Assembly: GCF_001719065.1 (NCBI RefSeq)
Contig: NZ_LWAF01000001.1
Coordinates: 124,001-188,000, forward strand
Reading direction: 5' to 3'
DNA from: Fervidobacterium thailandense
Lineage (GTDB): Bacteria > Thermotogota > Thermotogae > Thermotogales > Fervidobacteriaceae
Length of the DNA: 64,000 nt
Shown: positions 52,066-62,108 of the stretch, piece after piece
How positions within the stretch are numbered: the stretch's first letter is position 1
Layout of the letters: each line of letters opens with the position of its first letter
The notes under the pieces: generated by a model
Database searches by the model: none
Seen by the model: the letters and a program-made list of their open reading frames with translations, nothing else
Told to the model about the DNA's origin: nothing
Program-made: the position numbers and the translations under genes

Positions 52066-53964
52066 TTACCCAACAAGTTCAATCGCACCGAACTTACACT
52101 TACTTACACACAAACCGCACTTGATACACTTTTCCTGGTCAATGACGTACGGTTTACCGCGTTCGCCACTGATCGCTCCGTTCGGACAGCTGCGTGCACA
52201 GAGGCTACAACTCTTACATTTCTCAGGAACGATAACGTATTTCTTGAACGCCGTGCACATACCACTCGGACAGCGTCCCTCTATGTGTTCGATGTACTCT
52301 TGCCTAAAGTACTTGAGTGTACTGATTATCGGATTCGGTGCCGTTTTACCAAGACCGCATAGCGAAGCCGTCTTGATTATCTCCGAAACGTATTCGAGTG
52401 TTTCGAGATCCTCGTACGTGGCCTTGCCTTGTGTGAATTTTTCGAGGATGTTGTAGGCTTGAACTGTTCCTTCCCTACAGGGCACGCACTTTCCACAAGA
52501 TTCCCTCTTGGTGAAGTCCAGGAAGAACCTGGCCACTTCGACCATACACCTATCCTCGGTTATCGCAACGATACCACCCGAACCAACCATCGCACCTACC
52601 GATTTAAGTGAGTCGTAATCGAGGGGTAGATCGAAAAGTTCCTCCGGCAAGCAGGCACCGGATGGTCCTCCGATCTGGATAGCCTTTATGCGCTGACCGT
52701 TCGACGTACCACCACAGATATTTTCAAGGATGTATCTTATCGTCGTACCGAATTGAATTTCTATGATACCCGTTAATTTGAGCGGACCGGTAACGGAGAA
52801 CATCTTCGTGCCCGGTGAGTTCGGTACTCCGCGTTTCCTGTAATTCTCAACACCATCGCGGATGATCTTTGGCACGTTCGCGTAGGTTTCAACGTTGTTG
52901 ATGAGTGTTGGTTTACCCCACAAACCTGACTGTGCTGGGAACGGTGGCCTCGGTCTTGGCATACCTCTCTTGCCTTCGATCGACGCAAGAAGTGCCGTTT
53001 CTTCACCACAGACGAACGCACCGGCTCCTTCTTTAACGTAAACCTCGAACGAGAAGTCCGTTCCGAGGATATTTTCACCTAACAACCCGTAAGCTTTCGC
53101 GTCTTCGATCGCTTTATAGAACATCTCCACAGCGATCGGGTATTCCGCTCTGATGTACGCGTAACCCTTTCGCGCACCGACCGCGTACGCGGCTATAATC
53201 ATACCTTCAAGGACCGAGTGGGGATCCCTCTCAAGCAGTGTTCTGTTCATGAACGCACCGGGGTCACCCTCGTCCGCGTTACAGACTACGTATTTAATAT
53301 CCCCCTTGCTGTTGTACGCGGCTTCCCACTTCAAACCTGTTGGGAATCCGCCACCCCCACGACCGCGCAAGCCGGAGGCCTTGATCATTTCAATTATCTC
53401 TTTCCTGTCCATGCCCGAGAGCACCTTGGCCAGCGACGAATACCCGCCACGTGCCATGTAATCCTCGATACTCTCACACTCACTCGTACCGATGGCTTCC
53501 ATGATGTAGAACGTTTGATTCTTGAAAAACGTCGCATCCTCGAGCCTAAGAATCTTCTGACCCGTGACCGAGTCGGTAAGAAGTAGCCTTTCCACGGGTT
53601 CACCGTTGATGAGAGTCTTTTCAACGATTTCCTCGACATCGTCAACCCTCACATGGCTATAAGTTATTCCGGATGGCATTATCTTCACAAGTGGACCGAG
53701 CGAGCACAGACCACAACATCCCGTTTTCTTCACCGGTTCGTCATCATCGTCGATTTTCTCGATGGTAACGTCCAGGCCCTTTGCCTTAACCACTTCTACG
53801 AATTTTGCGTAAACCTTCCTCGAACCGCTGGCAGTACAACCCGTACCAACGCAGACGAAAACGGCAGGTTTTTGGAGTTTCCTTTCCCTCTTTATCTTAA
53901 GCTCCTCGATGTATTTCAAAAGTTCCTGGACGGAACTGAACCTTCTTTCCGTTGCCACTGCCAT
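52066..53964 (-). CDS. hydB: Bifurcating hydrogenase subunit HydB (NuoF-like)
   Basis: The flavoprotein subunit that exchanges electrons with NAD(H). The 632 residues have an N-terminal thioredoxin-like 2Fe-2S domain (CVGTGCTASGS ... GCCGLCSLGP), the NuoF core with GLRGRGGGGFPTGLKW for FMN/NADH, ESCGKCVPCREGT for a 4Fe-4S cluster, and a C-terminal pair of ferredoxin clusters (CKSCSLCARSCP and CIKCGLCVSKC). ATG 53964 is chosen over TTG 53973 because AGG lies at suitable distance; it follows the hydC stop by 1 base. Confidence 0.95.
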   Translation of the reverse strand: MAVATERRFSSVQELLKYIEELKIKRERKLQKPAVFVCVGTGCTASGSRKVYAKFVEVVKAKGLDVTIEKIDDDDEPVKKTGCCGLCSLGPLVKIMPSGITYSHVRVDDVEEIVEKTLINGEPVERLLLTDSVTGQKILRLEDATFFKNQTFYIMEAIGTSECESIEDYMARGGYSSLAKVLSGMDRKEIIEMIKASGLRGRGGGGFPTGLKWEAAYNSKGDIKYVVCNADEGDPGAFMNRTLLERDPHSVLEGMIIAAYAVGARKGYAYIRAEYPIAVEMFYKAIEDAKAYGLLGENILGTDFSFEVYVKEGAGAFVCGEETALLASIEGKRGMPRPRPPFPAQSGLWGKPTLINNVETYANVPKIIRDGVENYRKRGVPNSPGTKMFSVTGPLKLTGIIEIQFGTTIRYILENICGGTSNGQRIKAIQIGGPSGACLPEELFDLPLDYDSLKSVGAMVGSGGIVAITEDRCMVEVARFFLDFTKRESCGKCVPCREGTVQAYNILEKFTQGKATYEDLETLEYVSEIIKTASLCGLGKTAPNPIISTLKYFRQEYIEHIEGRCPSGMCTAFKKYVIVPEKCKSCSLCARSCPNGAISGERGKPYVIDQEKCIKCGLCVSKCKFGAIELVG

Positions 53965-53965
53965 C

Positions 53966-54463
<498 letters not shown>

Positions 54464-54483
54464 CTACCGAAATTATCATACTA

Positions 54484-54517
54484 TTCGTGAAAAGCATCAC
54501 GTTATTTTTTTCACGAA
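54484..54517 (-). promoter_or_regulatory. Rex-type operator before hydC
   Basis: TTCGTGA (54484-54490), six bases, TCACGTT (54497-54503) matches the TTGTGA-N6-TCACAA architecture known for Rex, with CGTGA in place of TGTGA. A second half, TTTTCACGAA (54508-54517), mirrors the first TTCGTGAAAA (54484-54493) and reaches the transcription start region. A third similar half lies at 54562-54574. Confidence 0.65.
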
Positions 54518-54518
54518 T

Positions 54519-54547
54519 ATGATATATCAAAAAGTCCACTTTGTCAA
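54519..54547 (-). promoter_or_regulatory. Promoter of the hydCBA-rex operon
   Basis: On the minus strand TTGACA (54542-54547), 17 bases, TATCAT (54519-54524): nearly the full sigma-70 consensus and the best promoter in the window. Expected start near 54512 lies inside the Rex-type palindrome. Confidence 0.85.
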
Positions 54548-54601
54548 CAGGTAATTAGGAAATTTTTCACGAAAATCTTCTCGCAAATTTCATGTGTATA
54601 G

Positions 54602-54639
54602 AAAAAAGAAGAAGGAGTGGCCATCGCCACTCCTTCTTC
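54602..54639 (-). terminator. Intrinsic terminator behind the lipoprotein gene
   Basis: A perfect 14-bp stem (54608-54621 with 54626-54639) and a 4-nt loop, followed on the minus strand by six T. It isolates the hydrogenase promoter from the lipoprotein gene. Confidence 0.92.
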
Positions 54640-54689
54640 TTGATCGCTAATCTGTTGTTGAATCTGCTATAATGGGAACTTACAGGGAA

Positions 54690-56255
54690 TTACTTGGCAA
54701 ACAAACGTTTTGCAGTTTCTTTAAGTGGCACGGTGTTGATGTTTTTAATTTCAAAGTTGAATTCTGTCCGGATTCCGGGGCTGGTTTTACCGAACAACTT
54801 CAGGTCTATGTCTATCGTGGCCTTCGTCCCACTGATGGTGATATCGTACAGGCCGATGAACGGATCCGCAAGGTCCAACATTTCAAAAATTTCGTTGTTG
54901 GCAAATTTATTAAAAATTTCCATCAGCTTATCCTTTGTGAACAGACCGTTCAAAATACCGATGTTGTTATCCTTAAAGTCCAACGTGCGTTTGTTGAGTT
55001 TCGGGAAGTCAAACGTGACGCGCAACAGCAAGAACTTGGTGTTCTCATCTTCTATTGTTTGACCAGTCTTTGGCTTTATCTCAACAATAAGTACACCTGT
55101 AGGTATTACGCTATCGAACACCCTCATTATCTCAATTAATTTTGTATTCTGTGTCACCGTGAGCGTTCCTATCTTAAAGTCAACCTTTGATAGATCGCTG
55201 ACATCCTCAAACGGTTTAGAGTCTCCCAAAGGTAGTATTATAAGAAGGTTCGTTTCAGGTGATTCACCAAGTGAAACGAGTGTCACTTTTCCATCCTTTC
55301 TGTGACCTTTCTCGTTGGTTTGGGTGTTTTCGTAATCGTAGAGCTCAACGAACATTTTCAGCGCAAGGTCAACTGACTGTAAGAACAGATCCATACCCTT
55401 GACTATCAAAACGTTTTCTTTAAATATGTCCATCATATCAAGTTCGTTGGCGGGGAGTTTTAATTCAGCCAAAGTGTTGAGTCGGGTTGCAAGGCCGGTG
55501 AAAAACGCATCTGGATTCGACGGATCAAAATTGTTCTTAATGTACTCAAGCAAACCTATGAATTGAGTCACAAAGAAATCTTCGGGCTCGAATTCGCCGG
55601 TTGCGTCACGAATCTGCATCAAACCTTCTTTCAGAGCTTCGCGATTCTGATACGCGAAGATGAAGGGTTCCATTAGTAATCTGAATAGCAGAACGTCTCT
55701 AAAGTCCATATAGAGCTTCTCCGGAGCGGTAAGCGTTCTCCCTTTCATCTGGCTCATGAAAGAAACCAGCTTTGTCTTGGCCTCGCCTTTGAGCTCTACG
55801 CAATACTGGTGCCTGTTGCCTTGTTTGAGGAGGGTTTTCACGGTATCTCTGTACTGGAGCATCTTTTCCAACAAGTCTCGTCTGTTTCCAGTTCCCAGGG
55901 AATCGAGGAATGCTATCAAACTGTTGAGCACCTCATTTTCATCGTCCTGGAAAACCTTCCTCAGCACGTCGGTAAGTCTAAATTTTCCGTCTTTTGCTGA
56001 TGACTTGAGTACATCTACCTCAGGTGTTCTTAGGAGCTCAAGAGCATCTTCTAACAAATTTATAAACTCCGGGTCTGTCAGAATAGCTACCGCAAACGCC
56101 GGATCTTGAGAACCTACAGCCGAAGGGTTGCTTACTTCGGTTACGAAGCTCGGACCGAAAAACGGCAGTGTACAACCTGTGATTACCAAGACCACGACCA
56201 CGAGAGTCGCTGCGAAAAAGGGCATTACTTTCCACTTTGCACCACGTACAAGCAT
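54690..56255 (-). CDS. Lipoprotein of unknown function
   Basis: A 521-residue protein with a lipoprotein signal: basic start, hydrophobic 11-26 and lipobox VITGC with C28. The mature part is mostly helical to about residue 330 (DPEFINLLEDALELL, FRDVLLFRLLMEPFIFAYQNREAL) and strand-rich afterwards (VDFKIGTLTVTQN, FLLLRVTFDF, LYDITISGTKATIDIDLKLFG). No family recognised. ATG 56255 has AAGGGGGTG upstream. The gene is monocistronic with its own terminator. Confidence 0.75.
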   Translation of the reverse strand: MLVRGAKWKVMPFFAATLVVVVLVITGCTLPFFGPSFVTEVSNPSAVGSQDPAFAVAILTDPEFINLLEDALELLRTPEVDVLKSSAKDGKFRLTDVLRKVFQDDENEVLNSLIAFLDSLGTGNRRDLLEKMLQYRDTVKTLLKQGNRHQYCVELKGEAKTKLVSFMSQMKGRTLTAPEKLYMDFRDVLLFRLLMEPFIFAYQNREALKEGLMQIRDATGEFEPEDFFVTQFIGLLEYIKNNFDPSNPDAFFTGLATRLNTLAELKLPANELDMMDIFKENVLIVKGMDLFLQSVDLALKMFVELYDYENTQTNEKGHRKDGKVTLVSLGESPETNLLIILPLGDSKPFEDVSDLSKVDFKIGTLTVTQNTKLIEIMRVFDSVIPTGVLIVEIKPKTGQTIEDENTKFLLLRVTFDFPKLNKRTLDFKDNNIGILNGLFTKDKLMEIFNKFANNEIFEMLDLADPFIGLYDITISGTKATIDIDLKLFGKTSPGIRTEFNFEIKNINTVPLKETAKRLFAK

Positions 56256-56319
56256 AAGCTCACCCCCTTGTGAGATGTATACTTTACGATTTATTAGACC
56301 TGCCCCGGAACATTTTCGT

Positions 56320-57048
56320 TCAAATATAGATCATTTTCTTCGTCATTCCTCCATCCACGACGAAGTATTGCCCTGTTATAAAACCACTTTGAGTTTCATC
56401 TGCCAGAAAATAAACGATGTTCGCTATGTCTTCGATTCTCCCTGCTCTTCCGACAGGGTGTTGCTTGTGCTCCGCTTCCGATATTTCCTCACCTTCGTGG
56501 AGTATCCACCCAGGACACACAGCGTTCACTCTTACCCTTGGTCCCAATGAATTCGCGAGTGCGTGTGTGAGGCCGAGAATTCCCGCCTTTGATGCGCTGT
56601 AAGCCTCGTTCCCAGATTCGGACATGAGTGCTCGTGTCGAGGAGATATTTACAATCGCACCTGTACCAGGATTTTCGAGCATCAGGACAACACCAAACCG
56701 TGCCATGAGAAAGTATCCGGTGAGGTTCACGTCGATGACGCGTTTCCATTCAGCAACTGACAGTGAGAGAAAGTCCCTAAATCCGCCAATCGCCGCGTTG
56801 TTCACGATGGCATCCAACCTACCAAATTTTTCTTTAATCTTAAGGAAAAAGTCAGCGACAGCGTATTCGTCGGAAACATCACCGACAAATTTTAGTGTTC
56901 TTTCCGATTCGAATTCGAGTTTTTCCAACGCTTCGGCATCCAAATCGATGATTGCAACCGCCCAGCCTTCATTTAAGAACCTTCGAGCGATACCCTTTCC
57001 AATGTTTTTCGCCCCACCACTGATGGCAACTACCTTTGTGTCTACCAT
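56320..57048 (-). CDS. Short-chain dehydrogenase/reductase
   Basis: A 242-residue classical SDR. The nucleotide loop is SGGAKNIGKGIA (with SGG in place of TG near the start), followed by VGDVSDEYAV, IVNNAAIGG, the catalytic serine in NISSTRALMS and YSASK with the Tyr-Lys pair, then ALANSLGPRVRVNAVCPGWI and GFITGQYFVVDGGMT. The substrate cannot be told; FabG-like or sugar-alcohol dehydrogenases are alternatives. Start ATG 57048 has GGAGGG at seven bases. Confidence 0.88.
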   Translation of the reverse strand: MVDTKVVAISGGAKNIGKGIARRFLNEGWAVAIIDLDAEALEKLEFESERTLKFVGDVSDEYAVADFFLKIKEKFGRLDAIVNNAAIGGFRDFLSLSVAEWKRVIDVNLTGYFLMARFGVVLMLENPGTGAIVNISSTRALMSESGNEAYSASKAGILGLTHALANSLGPRVRVNAVCPGWILHEGEEISEAEHKQHPVGRAGRIEDIANIVYFLADETQSGFITGQYFVVDGGMTKKMIYI

Positions 57049-57086
57049 TTTCCATCCCTCCACATGTGATTAGAAAAAATATAAAT

Positions 57087-57117
57087 AAAACTGGCCGAGC
57101 AATGCTCGACCAGTTTT
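57087..57117 (-). terminator. Intrinsic terminator behind the dipeptidase gene
   Basis: An imperfect stem of about 13 bp (57087-57100 with 57104-57117, one mismatch pair) and T-rich sequence on both sides, so it could act in either direction; it lies directly downstream of pepV. Confidence 0.8.
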
Positions 57118-57127
57118 AGATTCTCCT

Positions 57128-58516
57128 TTACTCTGTTAACCACCTGTATATCAGTTTAGTGTAAATTCTGATGAATTTTTTGAACGACTCAATTGACCAG
57201 GATTCGTCGGGTTGGTGCATGTGAGTTTCCTCGCCCGGAAAGACCGCTCCATAAGCAACTCCGTACGGCACGCTCCGAGCGTACGTACCTCCACCGATGG
57301 CAAGTGGTTCAGTTTCATCCCCCGTTTCACCGCGGTACACCTCGAGGAGCAACTTTACAAAATCGCTGTCTTTAGACACGTATAGTGGTTTAGAATAACT
57401 CAGCATCTCAACTTCAAAACCTTTCATCGCTTCTCTTATTTGCGATGTTAACATCTCAACGTTGAAGAAGATAGGATGTCTAATGTTAATAACAGCGTGT
57501 ATTTTTCCTTCTTCCAGTTTGAGAATTCCCAGGTTACATGTAAGTTTCCCGCTAACGTTATCCTGTCCAGCTATCCCCAAGCCGATACCGTAATAATCTT
57601 TGCCAAGTCGCTCGTAAAGACTTGCGATGATTTCGTTAGCAGGGCCAAGATCGATGCGTGTCAACAATTCGAGCATTCCCGCTGCCGCGTTGATGCCGGC
57701 CTCAGGGTGCGCACCGTGCGCGGACTTACCGTAGGACTTCAAGGTAATCTTGTTTCCCTCGATTTCAAAACTGTACCTACAAAGTCCCCTGTAATTCGAC
57801 ACTAAGTAAGCGATTTCTGAGATTTTGTTTGTTTCGAGCACCACGGTACACTCTTCTGGAACAACGTTTGCCGCGGTACCGGCTTTGAGCTCCAGGATCT
57901 TGGTCTCGTAATTTGTGGGAAGTTCTTTCTTGATGGAATACGTGACTATACCCTTTTCGGCAAAGACCATCGGAAAGTCACCGTCCGGTGTGACTGCTGC
58001 ATCCGGGTACGGTTCTTTGGTGAAATAATATTTGAGACATTGGGAACCATTTTCTTCGTTCGTCCCGAAAATTATCCTCACCCTGTTTTTCGGCTTATCA
58101 ACGAGCTCAGAGGCAATTTTTAAAGCGTAAAGTGCGCCGATGCTTGGGCCTTTGTCGTCAGAGACACCCCTACCGTACATCTTCCCGTCCCGTATTGTCA
58201 ATTCGTACGGATCACTTGACCACCTGGAAACGTCGCCCTCAGGTACGACATCCAGGTGCCCCAATATTGCGTACAGTTTACCTCCACTACCGTATTCCAC
58301 ATGCCCTGCGTAGTTGTCAACATTGACGGGTTCGAATCCCAGCTCTTTGGCGATTTTCAGAGTCTCTTCCAACGCTTTTGCCGGCCCCTCGCCGAACGGC
58401 ATACCTTCCTTCGGTTCACCCATAACGGATCTAATGCGAATAACCCTACCAAGTGCGTTCAGTATTTCCTCAAAACGGCTTTCCACAGCTTTCCTTATCT
58501 TTTCATCGATATTCAT
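57128..58516 (-). CDS. pepV: M20 dipeptidase, PepV-like
   Basis: A 462-residue zinc metallopeptidase of clan MH. The metal ligands are visible in YAILGHLDVVPEGD (HxD), GRGVSDDKGPS (bridging Asp), GTNEENGSQC (Glu-Glu pair), TPDGDFP, and the C-terminal GGGTYARS ... PGEETHMHQPDE (His). Length and GEETHMHQPDE fit PepV-type Xaa-His dipeptidases/dinuclear aminopeptidases. It lies 18 bases downstream of the PEPCK-like gene and ends with a terminator. Confidence 0.9.
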   Translation of the reverse strand: MNIDEKIRKAVESRFEEILNALGRVIRIRSVMGEPKEGMPFGEGPAKALEETLKIAKELGFEPVNVDNYAGHVEYGSGGKLYAILGHLDVVPEGDVSRWSSDPYELTIRDGKMYGRGVSDDKGPSIGALYALKIASELVDKPKNRVRIIFGTNEENGSQCLKYYFTKEPYPDAAVTPDGDFPMVFAEKGIVTYSIKKELPTNYETKILELKAGTAANVVPEECTVVLETNKISEIAYLVSNYRGLCRYSFEIEGNKITLKSYGKSAHGAHPEAGINAAAGMLELLTRIDLGPANEIIASLYERLGKDYYGIGLGIAGQDNVSGKLTCNLGILKLEEGKIHAVINIRHPIFFNVEMLTSQIREAMKGFEVEMLSYSKPLYVSKDSDFVKLLLEVYRGETGDETEPLAIGGGTYARSVPYGVAYGAVFPGEETHMHQPDESWSIESFKKFIRIYTKLIYRWLTE

Positions 58517-58534
58517 CCACCGTACCCTCCTTTA

Positions 58535-60271
58535 TCACTTGACTTTTTCTATGAGTTTTAGCAACGCCCGTGCGGCCAATTGTGTACCCTCTTTTTCGTA
58601 ACCCTCAACTCCCAGCATCGTTCGGATTTCACCAACACGAACACCGGTTTCGAACATCTTCGTGAGGAACTGCCCGGCTATTCTGTGGTGAACTTCTTGT
58701 CTTTGAACTGCACCAAACGGATTGGCAAAATAGCTCTCGGTCATTCCCTCTTCACTCGTGGTACCCTTCGACATCCTTTTGCCCGCCGAGAAAACCTTAA
58801 TAGCTTCTTCGACACTGTCGAAGAAGATTATTCTTTCGCTATCCTCTTTGACTTCCGTGTAGTTGTTGGCGTAGAAGAAGAAATCAATGGGGGTCGGAGT
58901 GATAATATCCTTATAGTTGTTGAAAGGCACTATCACCCTCGCGTTGATTTTATCTGGGTTCATGAATATGCTTCTATCCATCGTGTAGTACGCGTAACCT
59001 GGTGGTAGGTCATCGAGGCGAACGAACGCTCCCGTCTCGGTGCCGTACGCAACCACACGTCCGTTTAAAATGTCCAAGCAACCCATGTCGTCTATGATTA
59101 CATCGACGTAAGCAACTTCCTCAAGTCTGTTCAACGCGTCCAATGTTTCACTCTTACCAGCACCGCTGTCACCTACAAACATCGCAACCGCACTTTTACC
59201 GTTCTTCAACACGATCCTGGCCATCGAACCGTGGATAGGCAACTTACCCTGATCGATTCGGTAAAGGTTGTGGAGGGTGAGGATCGTCTTTTTCATGTAG
59301 CCAAAATAGTCATTTTCGTCTATTGCAGGTATGATACCGACGTAAAATTCTCCCTCGTTGAATATTACACCGTTTTTCCAAGAGGGCTTAAAATCTGGGA
59401 TTTCCTCCGGTTTAAGCCCGAAGATCAAAACACCGCAAACTTCCTTTTCTTTGATGGATTTTAAATCGGCAAATTGGAAGAGATTACCCAAACCCGCCGC
59501 GTGACACAGGAATTCTTTGTGAACGTACACGAACATCAGGAGGTCTCCAACGAGGATGGGAACGTGATACCAGTCATCCGTGGAATTCTCGAGTTTGATT
59601 CTCTCAATAACAGGTTCGTCCACCACGGGAAGGACGCCTTTTCGTTTGTTCGACTTGGTGTAAAAGATGACCGGTGGGTCAAAAATAGCTCCCCAGATGG
59701 TAGGGATGGATTTAAATTTTGTTAGTCTGGGTTTCTCAACATTTAGGTTGTCGACAAGGAACGTGACCTGTGCGCCGCTCGGTAATTGACGTACGATTAC
59801 GGACGAATCGTCGACGGTGATATTCTTCATCACAGTCCGGTAGAGATTGCGGATGAGGTTTTTGAACTCCTCGGCAACCATTGCTGCAGTAAAGACGATA
59901 CTCGTTCTACGCGCTGGATCGGTGGTGTAGTTCTCACGCTTTATCATGAACCTATGCTTGTTTCTCCAAAATGTGTAGAACGATTCGATGAACTTCGCAA
60001 AGTCTTCGGGGTTGACGTAATTGATTATCGTTGTGATGTCTCTGACGTTTCTGAGGGTTAGTAGATGAATGTACTCCACAATGTGTCTTATATGATATTC
60101 ATCTCCAACACGAAACGCCTCAAGAGCCCTCAATAACGGACTGTTTCGTTCCTTCAGTATTTCGATATACTCAAGCAAGAGTTTTTCAAACCCTGCACTA
60201 CTCAAAATCTCGCTCGAATCCGTGTAGACTATCGAACCATCAACAATAACCGTGCGAGTGAGCTTGTCCAC
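58535..60271 (-). CDS. Divergent PEPCK / HPr-kinase-fold P-loop protein
   Basis: A 578-residue protein. The N-terminal 330 residues are unfamiliar. From about 345 the sequence follows the ATP-type PEP carboxykinase / HPr kinase fold: IHGSMARI (H347, a metal-ligand position), GDSGAGKSETLDAL as P-loop (367-374), VIIDDMG (D394, D395), YGTETGAFVRL, and SKGTTSEEGMTESYFANPFGAVQ. In PEPCK the corresponding end segment reads GTERGVTEPT; here the arginine that contacts PEP seems replaced by Glu. So nucleotide binding is likely but PEPCK activity doubtful. GTG 60271 follows GGGGGGATTCTT. Confidence 0.65.
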   Translation of the reverse strand: MDKLTRTVIVDGSIVYTDSSEILSSAGFEKLLLEYIEILKERNSPLLRALEAFRVGDEYHIRHIVEYIHLLTLRNVRDITTIINYVNPEDFAKFIESFYTFWRNKHRFMIKRENYTTDPARRTSIVFTAAMVAEEFKNLIRNLYRTVMKNITVDDSSVIVRQLPSGAQVTFLVDNLNVEKPRLTKFKSIPTIWGAIFDPPVIFYTKSNKRKGVLPVVDEPVIERIKLENSTDDWYHVPILVGDLLMFVYVHKEFLCHAAGLGNLFQFADLKSIKEKEVCGVLIFGLKPEEIPDFKPSWKNGVIFNEGEFYVGIIPAIDENDYFGYMKKTILTLHNLYRIDQGKLPIHGSMARIVLKNGKSAVAMFVGDSGAGKSETLDALNRLEEVAYVDVIIDDMGCLDILNGRVVAYGTETGAFVRLDDLPPGYAYYTMDRSIFMNPDKINARVIVPFNNYKDIITPTPIDFFFYANNYTEVKEDSERIIFFDSVEEAIKVFSAGKRMSKGTTSEEGMTESYFANPFGAVQRQEVHHRIAGQFLTKMFETGVRVGEIRTMLGVEGYEKEGTQLAARALLKLIEKVK

Positions 60272-60284
60272 AAGAATCCCCCCA

Positions 60285-61133
60285 CTATTTCAGTTGCTTT
60301 AACACCTCCATGTTTTCATCGAGGATAATAACACTATCCTTTATGATATTTTTGTAGCTCTCGAGTGTTTTCCAAAACTTGTAAAATTCCGGGTCTCTAG
60401 AGTAAGCTTCCGCGTAAATTTTTGTTGCACTCGCCTCTCCGGTTCCCTTTATTCGTTCCGCTTCGCTAAGTGCTTGTGCTTTAATGATAGCCGCTTTCTT
60501 GTCTGCTTCAGCTCGAATGCGCTGGGCTTCTTTTTCACCTTCGGCTCTGATGAGTGCCGCTATACTCTGACGTTCCGACTTCATCCTTTCAAAGACCGCA
60601 CTCCGGTTTTCCTCGGGAAGATCGGTCTTCTTAACACGAACGTCGATGATTTCTATCCCAAAATCTCGCAGTTTCTCTCTGGAAAAGCTCAGCACTTCGT
60701 TCAAGAAAGAACGTTCTTGGGTCACTATGGTATCCAAATCCAGTTTCGCTAAGGTGTTCCTCAAACCTGAGTAGACAACATCGTCGATACGTGTCAGAGC
60801 GAGACTTTCCGTTTGCATGGTTTCTATGAACCTCTTCGGATCGGAAATTCGCCAAATTACGTAGGAATCCACCACGAGTGTTTTCTTATCTTTCGTTATT
60901 ATCCTTTCCGGTGGTATGTCGTATATTGCTTTCCTGCGATCGAACTTGACGACCCTGTCGACGAATGGGGTTTTGATAGTCAGTCCAGGCTTTGTAACAA
61001 CCTTGACTATCTCACCGAATCTCAAGATCACCGCGTACTGCGTTTCATCAACTATTACGAGCGACAAACTCAGAAAGATAATCACGACGATTGTCAGGAA
61101 AATAACCGTTCCAAGTAGGGTAGCACGTGTCAT
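60285..61133 (-). CDS. hflC: Membrane protease-associated protein HflC
   Basis: An SPFH/prohibitin-type protein that with HflK forms a ring around FtsH. The 282 residues have an N-terminal membrane helix (6-30), VDETQYAVILRFGEIVKVVTKPGLTIKTPFVDRVVKFDRRKA, the SPFH core (SDPKRFIETM, ALTRIDDVVYSGLRNTLAKLDL), and a C-terminal coiled coil ending in KFWKTLESYKNI. FtsH itself is not in the window. ATG 61133 overlaps the HflK stop (TGATG) with GAGGTG upstream; GTG 61136 is an alternative. Confidence 0.93.
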   Translation of the reverse strand: MTRATLLGTVIFLTIVVIIFLSLSLVIVDETQYAVILRFGEIVKVVTKPGLTIKTPFVDRVVKFDRRKAIYDIPPERIITKDKKTLVVDSYVIWRISDPKRFIETMQTESLALTRIDDVVYSGLRNTLAKLDLDTIVTQERSFLNEVLSFSREKLRDFGIEIIDVRVKKTDLPEENRSAVFERMKSERQSIAALIRAEGEKEAQRIRAEADKKAAIIKAQALSEAERIKGTGEASATKIYAEAYSRDPEFYKFWKTLESYKNIIKDSVIILDENMEVLKQLK

Positions 61134-62050
61134 CACTTTTCACCTCTGATTAGTTCGGAGATGTTCAGTAATGATAGTTTATTCGAGCTATCGAGAACAA
61201 AAATACGTTTCGCTTGTGGTAGTACCTCCTGAAGGGTTGAAAGTTTTAAGCGGACCTTGGTAATTTCCGGTGCACGTTTGTATTCGTTGAGTACGGCGAG
61301 ATACCTTTGCGTCTCACCTTCGGCTTTTAGGATTTGCTGTTGTGCGTATGATTGAGCTTCGAGGATGATCTTTTGAGCCTCACCTTCGACCTTAGGAATC
61401 AGATTGTTTGCGTATTTGTTGGCTTCGTTTATGTACCTTTCTTTATCCTGCTTTGCGTTGTTTACGTCGTCAAAAGCCTCGACGACCTCTTTCGGAGGCA
61501 CAACTTCCTGGAGTAGTAAGTTCACTATTTGAATGCCCGAATCGTACTGATCGAGTAATTTCTGAACGATGCTGAGACATTCTTCGGCTACAGTCTCACG
61601 CTCCGAGGTTAGTATCTCATCGACCGTTCTTTTTGAGATTCTGTCCCTCAGAGCGGCTTCGGTTGTGAACTTGACAAGATACTCCGGTGAACGAATGTTA
61701 AACGCAAACTTCACGGGATCAGAAACCCTGTAAGAAACGACCGCTTCGACACTGACTATGTTTCCATCCCCTGTGAGCATAAGGGCTTCGAGTTCCGAAG
61801 ATTCATATTTTCTATCTCCCACCGTCCTGAAGCCTATCTCCTCTTTCCTGATGCTCTGTACGTCCACGATCACGTGGGACTGGAATGGAAACGGAGCACG
61901 GACGTGAAAACCTGGTCCAACGACCGACGTGAACTTCCCAAAGGTTTTAATCAAGGCAACTTGGGATGGATTTACCTGAAAGAAACCGGTTGCAAAATAA
62001 AGAAAAACCACGGTAATTAATACCAGTGTAAGTATTAGCTTTTTTCTCAC
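61133..62050 (-). CDS. hflK: Membrane protease-associated protein HflK
   Basis: Partner of HflC, 305 residues: membrane helix 5-22, GFFQVNPSQVALIKTFGKFTSVVGPGFHVRAPFPFQSHVIVDV, SPFH core with VSYRVSDPVKFAFN and AALRDRISKRTVDEILTSERE, and a long C-terminal coiled coil with repeated EAQ/EGE patterns (KVEGEAQKIILEAQSYAQQ). Start GTG 62050 follows GGGAGGAGTG. It lies 58 bases after rlmH. Confidence 0.93.
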   Translation of the reverse strand: MRKKLILTLVLITVVFLYFATGFFQVNPSQVALIKTFGKFTSVVGPGFHVRAPFPFQSHVIVDVQSIRKEEIGFRTVGDRKYESSELEALMLTGDGNIVSVEAVVSYRVSDPVKFAFNIRSPEYLVKFTTEAALRDRISKRTVDEILTSERETVAEECLSIVQKLLDQYDSGIQIVNLLLQEVVPPKEVVEAFDDVNNAKQDKERYINEANKYANNLIPKVEGEAQKIILEAQSYAQQQILKAEGETQRYLAVLNEYKRAPEITKVRLKLSTLQEVLPQAKRIFVLDSSNKLSLLNISELIRGEK

Positions 62051-62108
62051 GATTTCACTCCTCCCGCAATTTCGGTGGCTTTAACTTGTCTACCAGGTTT
62101 TTGAATAC

